A DNA stretch of 64,000 bases, from positions 181,258-245,257 of the forward strand of contig CANMQI010000011.1 of the NCBI GenBank assembly GCA_947499955.1, given 5' to 3'. Below are positions 16,920 through 26,108 of this stretch, piece by piece (positions within the stretch are counted from its first letter, which is position 1; every line of letters begins with the position of its first letter). Both the position numbers and the translations under genes were made by a program. This DNA comes from an uncultured Granulosicoccus sp. GTDB taxonomy: Bacteria; Pseudomonadota; Gammaproteobacteria; Granulosicoccales; Granulosicoccaceae. Under the pieces are notes generated by a model. That model had not been told where the DNA came from. It searched no databases and saw only the letters and a program-made list of their open reading frames with translations.

Positions 16920-17788
16920 TGGAATATCACATCATCTGCTGTCAACGGCAAATCCAGATTCGACAGCCGGATACGTTCATGCCAACGGTTACGGATAAAC
17001 CAGTGCGATAAGGCGGGCACACCTTCTATCTGCCTACTGCGCAACAGCAAGTCGATATCAGCCTGCTCAGCACAGCCAGGCGACGCATCACTCGAACCAC
17101 TCGCATCACTCACCTCGTCGGCAATCAAGACAAGCCAGGATAGCTCTCCTGCTTGCAGTGGCCCATACGCGTTCATCGACGTCACACAGGACGTGCCGAA
17201 CTCGCGATGGATACGTGTCAGCAACCAGGCCGCGACCAGCTTTCTGAGCCCCGGAATCATGGCGCTTGCCGACAGCGGCACTCTGGACTGTGGCAACACA
17301 CTGGCCTCTGATTCCACCCAAGCCAGATAGGGAGACCTCTGGGCGAGACCTTCCAGCGTCTCATCGGTGACCCGTCGGTTCACGGGGTTGTTGATCAGAT
17401 CCGAGTCTGCGATATAGCGATAGGATGACGAGACATCCGGTACGAAGGCGTAGCGGTGCCCGGGCAGACTGACATGGCGCGGCAGCTGTCCAGCGGCAGG
17501 TGATGCGTTCCCGCAAGGGGGGTCGGGACTCTCCGAACCATCGATATCCGGACAAGGCAGATGCCCCGGACCTGCGCCCCGCGGACCATACAGATAGGGG
17601 TAAAGTGTTGTGTAAACCAGCAGAGACTGACGCGCTGATTGCAATACCTGGCTACCCAGAACCGATTCTGCCGTACGTGTGCCACGGTGCAGAGGAAGCA
17701 GAGGAGCACTCAAGGCGACGCTTCCCGACAACAGAATGACAAGCATCAATAACAAGGCATAGCCTGACTGTCTGCCACCTCGACTCAC
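16916..17788 (-). CDS. Large pilin-like protein (MshP/PilX/GspK type)
   Basis: About 290 residues from GTG 17788, which overlaps the preceding stop as GTGA. A longer frame to 17902 lies inside the upstream gene. The N-terminus SRGGRQSGYALLLMLVILL resembles the R-G-(F/Y)-A-L-L start of pilin-like proteins that lack Glu at +5. The exported part has paired cysteines (LPCPDIDG, DPPCGN, TSCVTS, PGCAEQ). It likely works with the prepilin encoded next as a tip complex. Confidence 0.65.
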   Translation of the reverse strand: MSRGGRQSGYALLLMLVILLSGSVALSAPLLPLHRGTRTAESVLGSQVLQSARQSLLVYTTLYPYLYGPRGAGPGHLPCPDIDGSESPDPPCGNASPAAGQLPRHVSLPGHRYAFVPDVSSSYRYIADSDLINNPVNRRVTDETLEGLAQRSPYLAWVESEASVLPQSRVPLSASAMIPGLRKLVAAWLLTRIHREFGTSCVTSMNAYGPLQAGELSWLVLIADEVSDASGSSDASPGCAEQADIDLLLRSRQIEGVPALSHWFIRNRWHERIRLSNLDLPLTADDVIFQ

Positions 17789-18366
17789 AAGCCCTGACCC
17801 GGCCTGAGTAATCCCATGACCGACTTGCCTCTTGAGACCTGCAATCGGCCTCGGACAAGTGCCAGGCTCAATCGTGGTCGGGACCGGGTCACTGCCGGAC
17901 AATCAACTCCACCCCGTTTCTGGCCAGCTTGCTCGAGCGGAACCCCTCGTACAAGACACGGAAGCCCATTGACCAGAAGACGAGTCCCTCGCGGACCGGA
18001 CACGAACCCATCGAAGTACACCCCTGCACTGTCAGAGCTTGTTGACAGACCAGAGCCTTCAGAGCGACGAGACGTCAAATCACGGCCGGACGGAGAGACC
18101 CCTTCGTTTCTTGCAGACTGACCTTCCGGTGTATCGACTTCAGTGTTGTGTTCGGCAACAGGGTTCAGGCCTGCGGTTGCGTCATGCCGTTGCTGCGGTG
18201 TGAAGAACAGTCGCCGACCGTGGAGCGCAGACTCGGCGGATTCTCTTGCCATACTGGAATCAGGCACGACCGACGACTCTGCCATGGGTTCCAGCGGCCA
18301 AGCCACAGGCAGCAGAATCATCAGGATCGTGACGCCATGGCGTCTCCCCCATAGACGGATAGTCAT
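17785..18366 (-). CDS. MshK/PilP-like periplasmic assembly protein
   Basis: 193 residues. The N-terminal hydrophobic segment (GVTILMILLPVAWPL) is a signal peptide or anchor; a low-complexity Ser/Glu linker follows. The short C-terminal module GVYFDGFVSGPRGTRLLVNGL...SLALVRGRLQV resembles the single beta-domain of MshK/PilP/GspC homology-region proteins that link the inner platform to the secretin. Both ends overlap neighbouring genes by four bases. Position between the PilO-like gene and the pilins supports the call; sequence support is modest. Confidence 0.6.
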   Translation of the reverse strand: MTIRLWGRRHGVTILMILLPVAWPLEPMAESSVVPDSSMARESAESALHGRRLFFTPQQRHDATAGLNPVAEHNTEVDTPEGQSARNEGVSPSGRDLTSRRSEGSGLSTSSDSAGVYFDGFVSGPRGTRLLVNGLPCLVRGVPLEQAGQKRGGVDCPAVTRSRPRLSLALVRGRLQVSRGKSVMGLLRPGQGL

Positions 18367-18944
18367 GACACCAGACCCTCTGCTCGCTCACTGCCGCCAG
18401 TGATCACCATCGACGCCTGTTGCTGGCCGGAATTCCAGTGATAGAAGTCGAGCGCACAAGCCACCTGCAAGTGATCCTGCGCTGTTCGATGAATCATGCA
18501 GGCTTGAACATCATGAGGCCAGACAGGTATCGCCTCATCAATCCTTGTCAGCATCTCCAGAAAGCCTATGGCGTGCTGCACCACCATTCTCAGCTCCAGC
18601 CTCAATACCCTGATGGTATCCATGTCCGTATCGTCGAGAGCCTGAGACAGAACTGCATGTTCATACTCGACGGACAGCACACTGGCAGGCTGCGGCAACT
18701 GTGTCAGCACCTCCACCAGACGGATTCTGAGAGAGTCCATATCCTCTTCAAGAACCTCCAGGGTCTTCTGCATATCCGGTGTTTTCAACAGATTGATCTG
18801 TTGTTCCAGGGTCTGAAGATCTGAACGTGTCACTCGGAGTGCTTCCGCCCTGTCAGCACTCATGCTGTCAAACCATGCCATGAGCATCATGGATACCGAT
18901 GCAAAACCGAGTGCGAGAAACAACCTGCCTGAGCGTCGCAGCAT
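18363..18944 (-). CDS. PilO/MshJ-like inner-membrane protein
   Basis: About 193 residues from ATG 18944 (GTG 18947 possible; both overlap the upstream stop). One N-terminal TM (LFLALGFASVSMMLMAWF), a coiled coil about residues 30-95 (DLQTLEQQINLL, VLEEDMDSLRIRLVEVLTQL) and a small alpha/beta C-terminal domain. This is the PilO/GspM plan, so it should pair with the PilN-like half of the preceding protein. Confidence 0.7.
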   Translation of the reverse strand: MLRRSGRLFLALGFASVSMMLMAWFDSMSADRAEALRVTRSDLQTLEQQINLLKTPDMQKTLEVLEEDMDSLRIRLVEVLTQLPQPASVLSVEYEHAVLSQALDDTDMDTIRVLRLELRMVVQHAIGFLEMLTRIDEAIPVWPHDVQACMIHRTAQDHLQVACALDFYHWNSGQQQASMVITGGSERAEGLVS

Positions 18945-20590
18945 CACGAGACCCCCATCAGAAGCGTCAGACGGTACGCCGAGGCTTCCTGTGACAGGTG
19001 CTTGCTGGAGCGCGCGACACTGACAGGCGACTCGATGATCGTCACGTCCATCACACCCGGCAGTGATTCCAGATAGCGAGAAAAGTCCTCCAGGGTTTCC
19101 TGTTGCTGCCTCAAACCGGGCTCACTGATCACCTTGCCACCCAGATCCACCTGCACCTGCGCCCCGGGAAGTCCCTCCTGCCAGAGTCGCCCACGTGCAG
19201 GTACCTGTCCAATGGTGGTAATGGCAGTCTCACGTGCCTCGCCGTAGAGAACCGACCAGGAAACATCATCAAGCAGCAATGCCGGAAAACCCTGGAGTGC
19301 CTCGGCCACCGTCGTCAGTACGTCCCCGGCATCGACCGGACTTGTCGCCTGATGTGCAGCAATTCTCTTCATGGAGCGCATCGCGAATGCCGGGTGACCA
19401 TTCAGTTCGGTAGCCACCGCTGACAGGTGTTCGATCTGTTCGGTCATCTGTTGCTGCTGCCTGCTTTGTCGCGCTCTTTCACGCGCGCTGGCAACGCCAT
19501 GCACCGAGGCTGTCACCACGGCTACCGCCGCCAACCAGGCACAGATCAGCGTGGCCTTCTGGAGTTGACGAATCTTGAGCTGCAACGCATTCCTGACCAG
19601 AGAAACCTGCAGAAGGTCGTCGGCGAAGCGATGATTGCGGGTCAGCTGCCATCGGCCCTCGGCATGTCGTTGCCATCTTCCGGCCAACTTCCTGATCACT
19701 GTATCAAGGCGTTTCAGCGGACCTTTTGCCTCATCGTACAGTCCCGGCTCATCCTCGCATTGCCGGTCCGACTCGGGATAGACACATCGCAACCGTGCCT
19801 CCCGCCCGAGACACAGCTTTGCCAGTGCCTGTGGCACACGAACAGTCGCATACGGCTCATCATGGCTCGAAGCAGCCAGCGTGATGACCGGTATTTCAGC
19901 GCTCCTGGTGATCTGCCTGCGCACATGCGTGAGGCTTTCATCGACGGCCACCTCATCAACGCGCCCCGGCTCAACATCGACGAAGGGTACAAGTCGCATG
20001 AAGACGGGCACACCACCCTGTACCAGCAAGTGACGAGAATACTCACCCACCGGGATACTGAACAAGACAGGTTTGCGCTGGCGCCCCTCATGAGCCGATG
20101 AATACAGACAAAGCAGTTCAAGGCTGGTGACGACATGCGAGACAGAGACGTACTCCTTCTGCAACAGAGCCAGCCATTTCTGCCAGTGCTCCGGTAGCAC
20201 ATCATGCACAACACTCAGGGCATCCGGGGCTGCAGCAGGTGCCAGTCGATGTATGGTCGAGCGAGAAAAATCCGCCCGCAGTTGGCGCTTCGTGCGAAAG
20301 CACTGCAGGTGACGAAACCAGCCAGTGGACAGCTTCGGTACCCTGACACGATCGACTTCATCCAGATGACTATCCAGCACCAGCCGTATAGGCGTCATCG
20401 GGCTGCCGACAGGCTTCCTGATCCATGGGCAACACGAATGCAGATCGAGCTCTCCGACTTCGATCGTTTCGGTATAGCTCTCCAGGTTCTCCGGACCTGT
20501 TTCGCGGAACCAGAAAGCCTGATCACCCTGCAATACCAGCACGATTGCCGGCTCCCGCAGCGTGTCATCCATCAACGTCCAGCGGCTCAT
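18944..20590 (-). CDS. PilM/PilN-like fused assembly protein (MshI-like)
   Basis: 548 residues. Residues about 1-330 form an actin-like PilM/GspL-type cytoplasmic domain (IVLVLQGDQAFWF, LVLDSHLDEVDRVRVPKL, FSIPVGEYSRHLLVQGG). One TM follows near 355-375 (ATLICAWLAAVAVVTASV), then a coiled coil and a periplasmic ferredoxin-like PilN/GspL domain (LEDFSRYLESLPGVMDVTI). It bridges the cytoplasmic ATPase and the PilO-like protein. The start overlaps the GspF-like gene stop (ATGA). The large cytoplasmic domain is consistent with a natural PilM-PilN fusion. Confidence 0.72.
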   Translation of the reverse strand: MSRWTLMDDTLREPAIVLVLQGDQAFWFRETGPENLESYTETIEVGELDLHSCCPWIRKPVGSPMTPIRLVLDSHLDEVDRVRVPKLSTGWFRHLQCFRTKRQLRADFSRSTIHRLAPAAAPDALSVVHDVLPEHWQKWLALLQKEYVSVSHVVTSLELLCLYSSAHEGRQRKPVLFSIPVGEYSRHLLVQGGVPVFMRLVPFVDVEPGRVDEVAVDESLTHVRRQITRSAEIPVITLAASSHDEPYATVRVPQALAKLCLGREARLRCVYPESDRQCEDEPGLYDEAKGPLKRLDTVIRKLAGRWQRHAEGRWQLTRNHRFADDLLQVSLVRNALQLKIRQLQKATLICAWLAAVAVVTASVHGVASARERARQSRQQQQMTEQIEHLSAVATELNGHPAFAMRSMKRIAAHQATSPVDAGDVLTTVAEALQGFPALLLDDVSWSVLYGEARETAITTIGQVPARGRLWQEGLPGAQVQVDLGGKVISEPGLRQQQETLEDFSRYLESLPGVMDVTIIESPVSVARSSKHLSQEASAYRLTLLMGVS

Positions 20591-21696
20591 GACAGCAATA
20601 CCGAATCGATGGCAGATTCATACACGGGCCCCAGTACCGAGATGATGACCCATAGCAGGTTGATTCCGACGACTGACAAGGTCAGTGGTCCCGCCAGGCG
20701 CTCGATTCTATCCAGCATCAGCTTCGCATGGCGTTGATGCTGATCACCGGCCTGTGACAAGGCCTGACCCAATGCGCCGGCGGATTCCCCTGCCGAGAGT
20801 ATTCGACGAAACGATGCAGGCACGATAGAGATCCTGTTCATGGCTTCCGACAGTGTCGAGCCGGCAACCAGTGAGGTCCGCAGTCCGGCAAACGACTGCC
20901 TGAGAGCGGTATTACGCAGCACGGCCTCACTGATGAGCAGAGAATGATTCAGTTCAACCCCGCTGCGATACAACCGCCCGCAGATACCGGCGTATCGACT
21001 CAATGACAGCTCGACCAGCAATTTACCAACCAGTGGCAAGCGCAACAGGCAGCGATCTGTCAGCAGCCTGAATGAGACCGATGATTGCCGCAGACCTGCA
21101 ATCAGCAGTGTCAGCAACAACAAGGCTAGCGTCACGGGCAGATAGGCTTGAGTCAACCAGCCGGACAGAAGCAGAAGGCCACGGGTGTGCCAGGCCAGCA
21201 CGCTGTTCGTGCCACTCAGAAAGCCCTCCAGCGACGGCACTACCGATACAAACAGAAAAACCAGAACGGCACTCAGCACCAGCATGGCAAACAGCGGATA
21301 AAGCAAAGCGGTCAGCATTCGGCTCCGCGCTGCCGAATTCCAGTCCAGCACTTCACAACAGGACGCACAGGCACGCTCCAACTCACCGTTGACCTCTCCC
21401 GCTCTGATCAATGCAATGATCACCGGATCAAAGGCTGAAGGCCAGTTGCCCATTGCCGCTGACAACGCCTCTCCCGAGCGAACCTGTTGCGCAATCTCCT
21501 GCCACAACGTACGCATGCGTCTGCCTTGCTCCATCAGCTGGACCTCGTGCAAGGCATCATCCAGTCCGACGCCTGCCTGCAGCAGATGAGTCAGATGAAA
21601 AAGCGACAGTGACAATGCGTCTTGCGAGACTGGCCATCTCATCGTGAATGGCACAGTTCGCCCTGTGGCCTCAGCCTCACGCATGGACATCCGCAT
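20587..21696 (-). CDS. Type IV pilus / type II secretion inner-membrane platform protein (PilC/GspF/MshG)
   Basis: About 369 residues from ATG 21696, chosen for the strong GGAGGGG upstream; earlier starts to 21774 lie within the ATPase gene. Two T2SSF domains: first about 25-150 (LTHLLQAGVGLDDAL, IALIRAGEVNGELERA), second about 235-345 (RLYRSGVELNHSLLISEAV, RILSAGESAGALGQAL). TM helices follow each (PLFAMLVLSAVLVFLFV; LTLSVVGINLLWVIISVLGP). It converts ATPase movement into pilin polymerisation. Confidence 0.92.
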   Translation of the reverse strand: MRMSMREAEATGRTVPFTMRWPVSQDALSLSLFHLTHLLQAGVGLDDALHEVQLMEQGRRMRTLWQEIAQQVRSGEALSAAMGNWPSAFDPVIIALIRAGEVNGELERACASCCEVLDWNSAARSRMLTALLYPLFAMLVLSAVLVFLFVSVVPSLEGFLSGTNSVLAWHTRGLLLLSGWLTQAYLPVTLALLLLTLLIAGLRQSSVSFRLLTDRCLLRLPLVGKLLVELSLSRYAGICGRLYRSGVELNHSLLISEAVLRNTALRQSFAGLRTSLVAGSTLSEAMNRISIVPASFRRILSAGESAGALGQALSQAGDQHQRHAKLMLDRIERLAGPLTLSVVGINLLWVIISVLGPVYESAIDSVLLS

Positions 21697-23182
21697 GTGA
21701 CACCCCTCCCTGACGTACTTCCCGACTACGGTGTCGGTCTTCTCGACCCAGGACACGTTCGATTTCCCTTTCACTGGTTATACCCTGACTGACCAACTGT
21801 TCACCCTGCTCTCTCAGTGTTCTGAATCCGTGCTGCCTTGCACAATCGAGCAATTGCTGCGGGCCTGCACCCTTCGCGACCAAGGCTGCCAGCGCATCGT
21901 TCATCAGCAGCAGCTCCATGATCAATTGCCTCCCCTGATAACCGCTGCCCTGGCAGGAATGGCAATCGGTCGCACTGCCATCACAGACCGGACAGAACTT
22001 GCGCACCAGCCGTTGCGAGGCGATAGCCATCAGATTCTCGGCCAGCTGCCCTGCCAGAGCTCCCAGCTCTCTCAAGCGTGCAAGACCCGCCAGCGCCGAG
22101 CTGGCATGTACGGTAGTGAGCAACTGATGACCCGACATCACGGCACGCAAGGCCATTGCACAACTGGGGGTATCACGCACCTCACCAATGAGCAGTACAT
22201 CCGGATCCTGACGCAGCAGACCACGCACCCCTTGCGCAAAGTCCATGGCGTGTTCTGCGTCGATGTTCGACTGGCGAATGCCTGCCACGCTCATTTCCAC
22301 CGGGTCTTCCAGTGTCATGATATTCAGGGAGCTCGCATCGCGCTCCCTGATCAGGGCGTGTAGCGTGTTGCTCTTGCCACAGCCTGTCGGGCCACAAACC
22401 ACCAGCAGACCCTCCGGCCGGTGAGCAAGCTCGGCCAGTGCACGGTGAATTTTCGACGGCAGATTCAATCGTTGCAGAGTGTCATACCTGCATTGTGAAT
22501 CGAGCAGGCGAATCACGATATTCTGCCCATTGACGGTTGGAAAACACGACACCCTGAAGTCGATCATGTTGCCGTCGATGAACTGACTGAACTGGCCATC
22601 CTGTGGGCGACGGGTTTCGGCGATGTCCACCGACGACAGGATCTTGATGCGCACCAACAGCCCGTTGTGAACGGCCCTGCTCAACGTGGAGAAGTACCGC
22701 AAAACGCCATCGACCCGAAACCTCACTTGCAGACTCTGATCTTCCGGAGAGACATGTATGTCCGAGGCTCGCTGACGGCTAGCCGCCAGCAACAGACTTT
22801 CAAGCAGTCTCACGATGGCATCAGGCTGTCTCTGCAGCAATTGCATCGCCGTCGCCGGTTGTCGGCACAGACTGAGCAATTCACCCGCAGTTGCATTGTT
22901 CGCGTAGCACTTGTTGATGGCATGCGGTATACCCATGACATCTGTCGCTACCAGAACGGGCGTCACGCCCGCAGGTACATGCCGCGCGAGTCTCTCTGCA
23001 ACGGCTTCATCAGACGGATCGGCGCAGGCAATCAGTAGAGAATCCTGAGTCTCATCACACCGCCTGGCCAGCGGAACCAACTGCAACCTCCTTGCCGCAG
23101 CTTCGCTCAGGCAGGCGCTCGCTTCGGGGCTGGGTATCAGTTGCTGCAGGGTCTGCACTGACTGTTGCTTATCCGGATTCAT
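21677..23182 (-). CDS. Pilus assembly / secretion ATPase (GspE/PilB/MshE family)
   Basis: 501 residues. An N-terminal MshEN-like domain (EAAARRLQLVPLARR, LLIACADPSDEA) precedes the catalytic core: RASDIHVSP at 138-146, Walker A GPTGCGKS at 264-271, Asp box near 290, Walker B DVLLIGEVRD at 328-337 and His box GHQLLTTVHA at 351-360. The zinc site is C397-P-V-C400 and C407-H-S-C410. Extension-type ATPase; no PilT-like retraction ATPase is encoded in the cluster. Start overlaps the secretin stop (ATGA). Confidence 0.95.
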   Translation of the reverse strand: MNPDKQQSVQTLQQLIPSPEASACLSEAAARRLQLVPLARRCDETQDSLLIACADPSDEAVAERLARHVPAGVTPVLVATDVMGIPHAINKCYANNATAGELLSLCRQPATAMQLLQRQPDAIVRLLESLLLAASRQRASDIHVSPEDQSLQVRFRVDGVLRYFSTLSRAVHNGLLVRIKILSSVDIAETRRPQDGQFSQFIDGNMIDFRVSCFPTVNGQNIVIRLLDSQCRYDTLQRLNLPSKIHRALAELAHRPEGLLVVCGPTGCGKSNTLHALIRERDASSLNIMTLEDPVEMSVAGIRQSNIDAEHAMDFAQGVRGLLRQDPDVLLIGEVRDTPSCAMALRAVMSGHQLLTTVHASSALAGLARLRELGALAGQLAENLMAIASQRLVRKFCPVCDGSATDCHSCQGSGYQGRQLIMELLLMNDALAALVAKGAGPQQLLDCARQHGFRTLREQGEQLVSQGITSEREIERVLGREDRHRSREVRQGGVSHADVHA

Positions 23183-24789
23183 CGAGAAGCCAACACACGA
23201 GAATCAGCAGTGATGACGGTCGGACGCAACACGATCAGCAATTCTGTCTGTCGTCGATTACGCGATCGCTGCGAGAACAGGTGCCTGACCAGAGGTACAC
23301 GCCCCAGGGCGGGCAGTCGAGAGTCATTGCTTTCACTGGTTTCCTGCATCAAGCCGCCAATGATTGCCATGCTGCCGCTTTGCACCTGCAGCATGGACTC
23401 CATCTCGCGCACCTGGATCTCGGGTACGCCATTTCTGACATTGGCCTGAGCCAGCTCCGGGTTGGGGTCGTTGACAAAACCCAGTATGCGCGACAAGGTG
23501 GGACGAACGTTGAGCATCACGGCACCGCTGCCGCTGATCTGCGGCGTGACGTTCATGACCAGCCCGACGGGTACGGTGTGTATTTCGGTCTCGGTGACAA
23601 TTTCATCGCGCGTCTCGCTTTGCCGCCGTTCGATATTGACCGTGAAATACACGCGGTTATCCACCACCTTCAACACCGAGGACTGATTGTTCAAGGCAAT
23701 GATGCGTGGCCTGGACAGGATCCTCACATCTCCGAATTGCTCCAGCAGTGACAGGGTAGCGCCGACATCCCCATAGCTTCCCTGCTGTACCAGGCTGATC
23801 ATGCCGGCCGGGGCGACAACCCTGCCCAGGGACTCGGCACTCACCATCGGCACCCCAGTCAAGGCCTGGACTGCACTGACGCCATTGACGCTGCTGGCCA
23901 GCAACTGCCAGTCCACACCGGCTTCGAAACTGTCTGACAATGCAACCTCGACCACCGTGGCCTCGATCAGAACCTGCCGGCCAGCACTGTCATGCAGTTG
24001 CTCGAGATACCGTTGCATGGATCGATGAATCCGCGGGACGGCATACAGATTGAGCAAGCCGGCTTCACGATTGATCGTGTATTGCGCGGGAAGCAAGACC
24101 TCCTGAGTCTGTGTTACCAGTTTGTCGACATCATTCTGCAATGACTCCCAGAATCGATGTTCACTGCTGTTTTCCAGGCGAGTCTGTGAACTGTTGGCGA
24201 TGGAATGCGCATTGGCATCCGAGGCATTGATGGTACCGACCTGTGTCGCCAGACCGACGCTGCTTTCGGTGCGTCGGTCCATGTTCAGGTAATCAACCGG
24301 ATAGCTGAAGGCGTAGGGCTGGCCGTGACGTATCTCCAGACGTTGTTCGTCAAGTGTCCAGACAAAGTCTGCCTGCTGTGCCAGAGCCTCGAGCAGCACG
24401 GGCAACGTGCGCTGTTCGAGTTTCAGCGTCACGCGCCCTTTCAACCTGCCCTGTGATTGCAGTTCCAGGCCGGCTTCGCTTGCCAGGGCATGCAGCAAGG
24501 CATCCAGCGGTGCATTGACGGCATCGACGTTCAGAAGATCGCCTTGTGTAGCGCTGACGTTGGCGATGTGCGACTCGTCCATAGACGCAACGTCGGCGTC
24601 AGCCTCTTGCCCGGTTGGCACCGGTGGCTGAGCATGTCGACCCAATGACAAGGGGTCGTCCGGAAACAGTGGGGGGGCTTGTGTTTCAAAGCGGTCGCTG
24701 GGAAGACGCGCCAGCGAGGCTTCGCAGCCGGACAATAACAGGACGGCCGCAATCACTATCAGATGTGCACGATACACAGACAACTCCAT
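23179..24789 (-). CDS. Secretin, outer-membrane lipoprotein (PilQ/MshL family)
   Basis: About 536 residues from ATG 24789 (ATG 24807 six codons upstream also possible). The lipobox is L-L-S-G-C, typical of MshL rather than PilQ. The N0/STN-like domain covers LLNVDAVNAPLDALLHALASEAG in part; an N1-type domain is near AGLLNLYAVPRIHRSMQRYLEQL; the secretin domain runs to the C-terminus with VPEIQVREMESMLQVQSGSMAIIGG (cited in part) and RQTELLIVLRPTVI. It forms the gated channel for the fibre. An ADAN-type repeat stretch lies between the N domains. Confidence 0.93.
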   Translation of the reverse strand: MELSVYRAHLIVIAAVLLLSGCEASLARLPSDRFETQAPPLFPDDPLSLGRHAQPPVPTGQEADADVASMDESHIANVSATQGDLLNVDAVNAPLDALLHALASEAGLELQSQGRLKGRVTLKLEQRTLPVLLEALAQQADFVWTLDEQRLEIRHGQPYAFSYPVDYLNMDRRTESSVGLATQVGTINASDANAHSIANSSQTRLENSSEHRFWESLQNDVDKLVTQTQEVLLPAQYTINREAGLLNLYAVPRIHRSMQRYLEQLHDSAGRQVLIEATVVEVALSDSFEAGVDWQLLASSVNGVSAVQALTGVPMVSAESLGRVVAPAGMISLVQQGSYGDVGATLSLLEQFGDVRILSRPRIIALNNQSSVLKVVDNRVYFTVNIERRQSETRDEIVTETEIHTVPVGLVMNVTPQISGSGAVMLNVRPTLSRILGFVNDPNPELAQANVRNGVPEIQVREMESMLQVQSGSMAIIGGLMQETSESNDSRLPALGRVPLVRHLFSQRSRNRRQTELLIVLRPTVITADSRVLASR

Positions 24790-24903
24790 TTGTCTTGCCG
24801 GATGCATCCTGGCATCTGGCAGCGTCGCCTTCCTGGCAACTCGGTCGGGCTAGCTACATGCGCCCGGTTTCCAACCTGAGAACTACACTGTGACGGTCGT
24901 TCG

Positions 24904-25893
24904 CTATTTGAGCAGAATGACCGCCAACGTCGCCCATCCTACAACGCAGGTCCCCAGCAGCGCAACAAGTTGACCACGATGTCTGGACAGAAAACCTGCT
25001 TGAGTCGACGGTTCCGGACGCGGTGGCAATCCGGCCATCAGCAAATGTGACATGGATAACTTGTCGGCGTCTTCCAGGTTGGCAATGGTGAAGGCGTTTC
25101 TGGCCAGCGTATTGATGGAACGAAACACACCTTCGGAACGGTCGGCGATGAAGTACGCCATCTCGCGGGTAAACAGGTCCCGACGATTGAAGTCGAACAG
25201 CATCATGTGGTGCTTCAGGTAGTCGTTGATCTCGGCCAGTGTCAGTCGACGCAACCAGTGATGATTCTCCTGCTGGCCGGATGCCGCATGAGCATTGACC
25301 GATCGTGCTGCCTGCTCACTGACCCGGTGAAACATCACACAATGCAGAACCGCACGATCGTTGACGCGTACACGAGACAGGGCTTCGAGTATGCGCACGG
25401 TTGCCGGGTCGGCGTCCGCCTGTGAATCGATGATCAGAACAAACGGTTTGAATGTCGCCGGTTGCGGCTGTTCGAGCTGTTTCAGGATGCCGTCCAGTGC
25501 CGTATTGATGGCACTCTGCTCTGCACCTTCCTGAGCCTGGTGAGCCGATATCAGATCCGCTTTCTGCGGCAGCAGCTCGATCAGCAGGTGGCGCAGCAAC
25601 AGGGATGCCGAGATTTCGGGTATGTCATAGCGAATGGTGTTGAACCGATGCTTGAGGCGATCGCTGATGACCAGAGACAACATGGTCTTGCCACTGCCGC
25701 GCTCACCGTGCACGTGCTGGATACCCTCACCGCCGCGTAGCGCACGAATGATGTTCTCCACCGTCTGACCACGCTCACCACCACCATAGAACATGAAGAT
25801 GTTGTTGGCGTTGTAGAACGGTCCCTGGGGGGACGAATAATAATGACGTCTCCCAGTCTCGACACTTAGATCATAATGGTTCATTGCAGACAC
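24904..25893 (-). CDS. ExeA/MshM-like AAA ATPase with C-terminal membrane anchor
   Basis: 329 residues. Walker A is HGERGSGKT near 61-69, then Walker B-like FKPFVLIIDSQAD. A C-terminal TM (LVALLGTCVVGWATLAVILL) ends the protein. The family (ExeA, MshM) is thought to help place the secretin through the peptidoglycan. The peptidoglycan-binding domain of ExeA is absent. First gene of the operon, about 115 bases before the secretin gene. Walker A lacks the usual Pro but retains GxxxxGKT. Confidence 0.82.
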   Translation of the reverse strand: MSAMNHYDLSVETGRRHYYSSPQGPFYNANNIFMFYGGGERGQTVENIIRALRGGEGIQHVHGERGSGKTMLSLVISDRLKHRFNTIRYDIPEISASLLLRHLLIELLPQKADLISAHQAQEGAEQSAINTALDGILKQLEQPQPATFKPFVLIIDSQADADPATVRILEALSRVRVNDRAVLHCVMFHRVSEQAARSVNAHAASGQQENHHWLRRLTLAEINDYLKHHMMLFDFNRRDLFTREMAYFIADRSEGVFRSINTLARNAFTIANLEDADKLSMSHLLMAGLPPRPEPSTQAGFLSRHRGQLVALLGTCVVGWATLAVILLK

Positions 25894-26108
25894 TTGTCAT
25901 TCAGCGATAGCGACCCACTCGTTGGTAAAATACCCAGCAATGAAGGTGCCAGTTACCGGCTTTGCCAGTCACAACAATAGTGCGGATGCCAATAGCGAGC
26001 AAGTAATTGTTTACCTGTGTCATCGCATATCGCCCGTATACGCGCCGGAAGTAACATGAAGACACATTTTCGGCGCAGATAATGCCTTTTTCCGACACGG
26101 ATCCCTGC

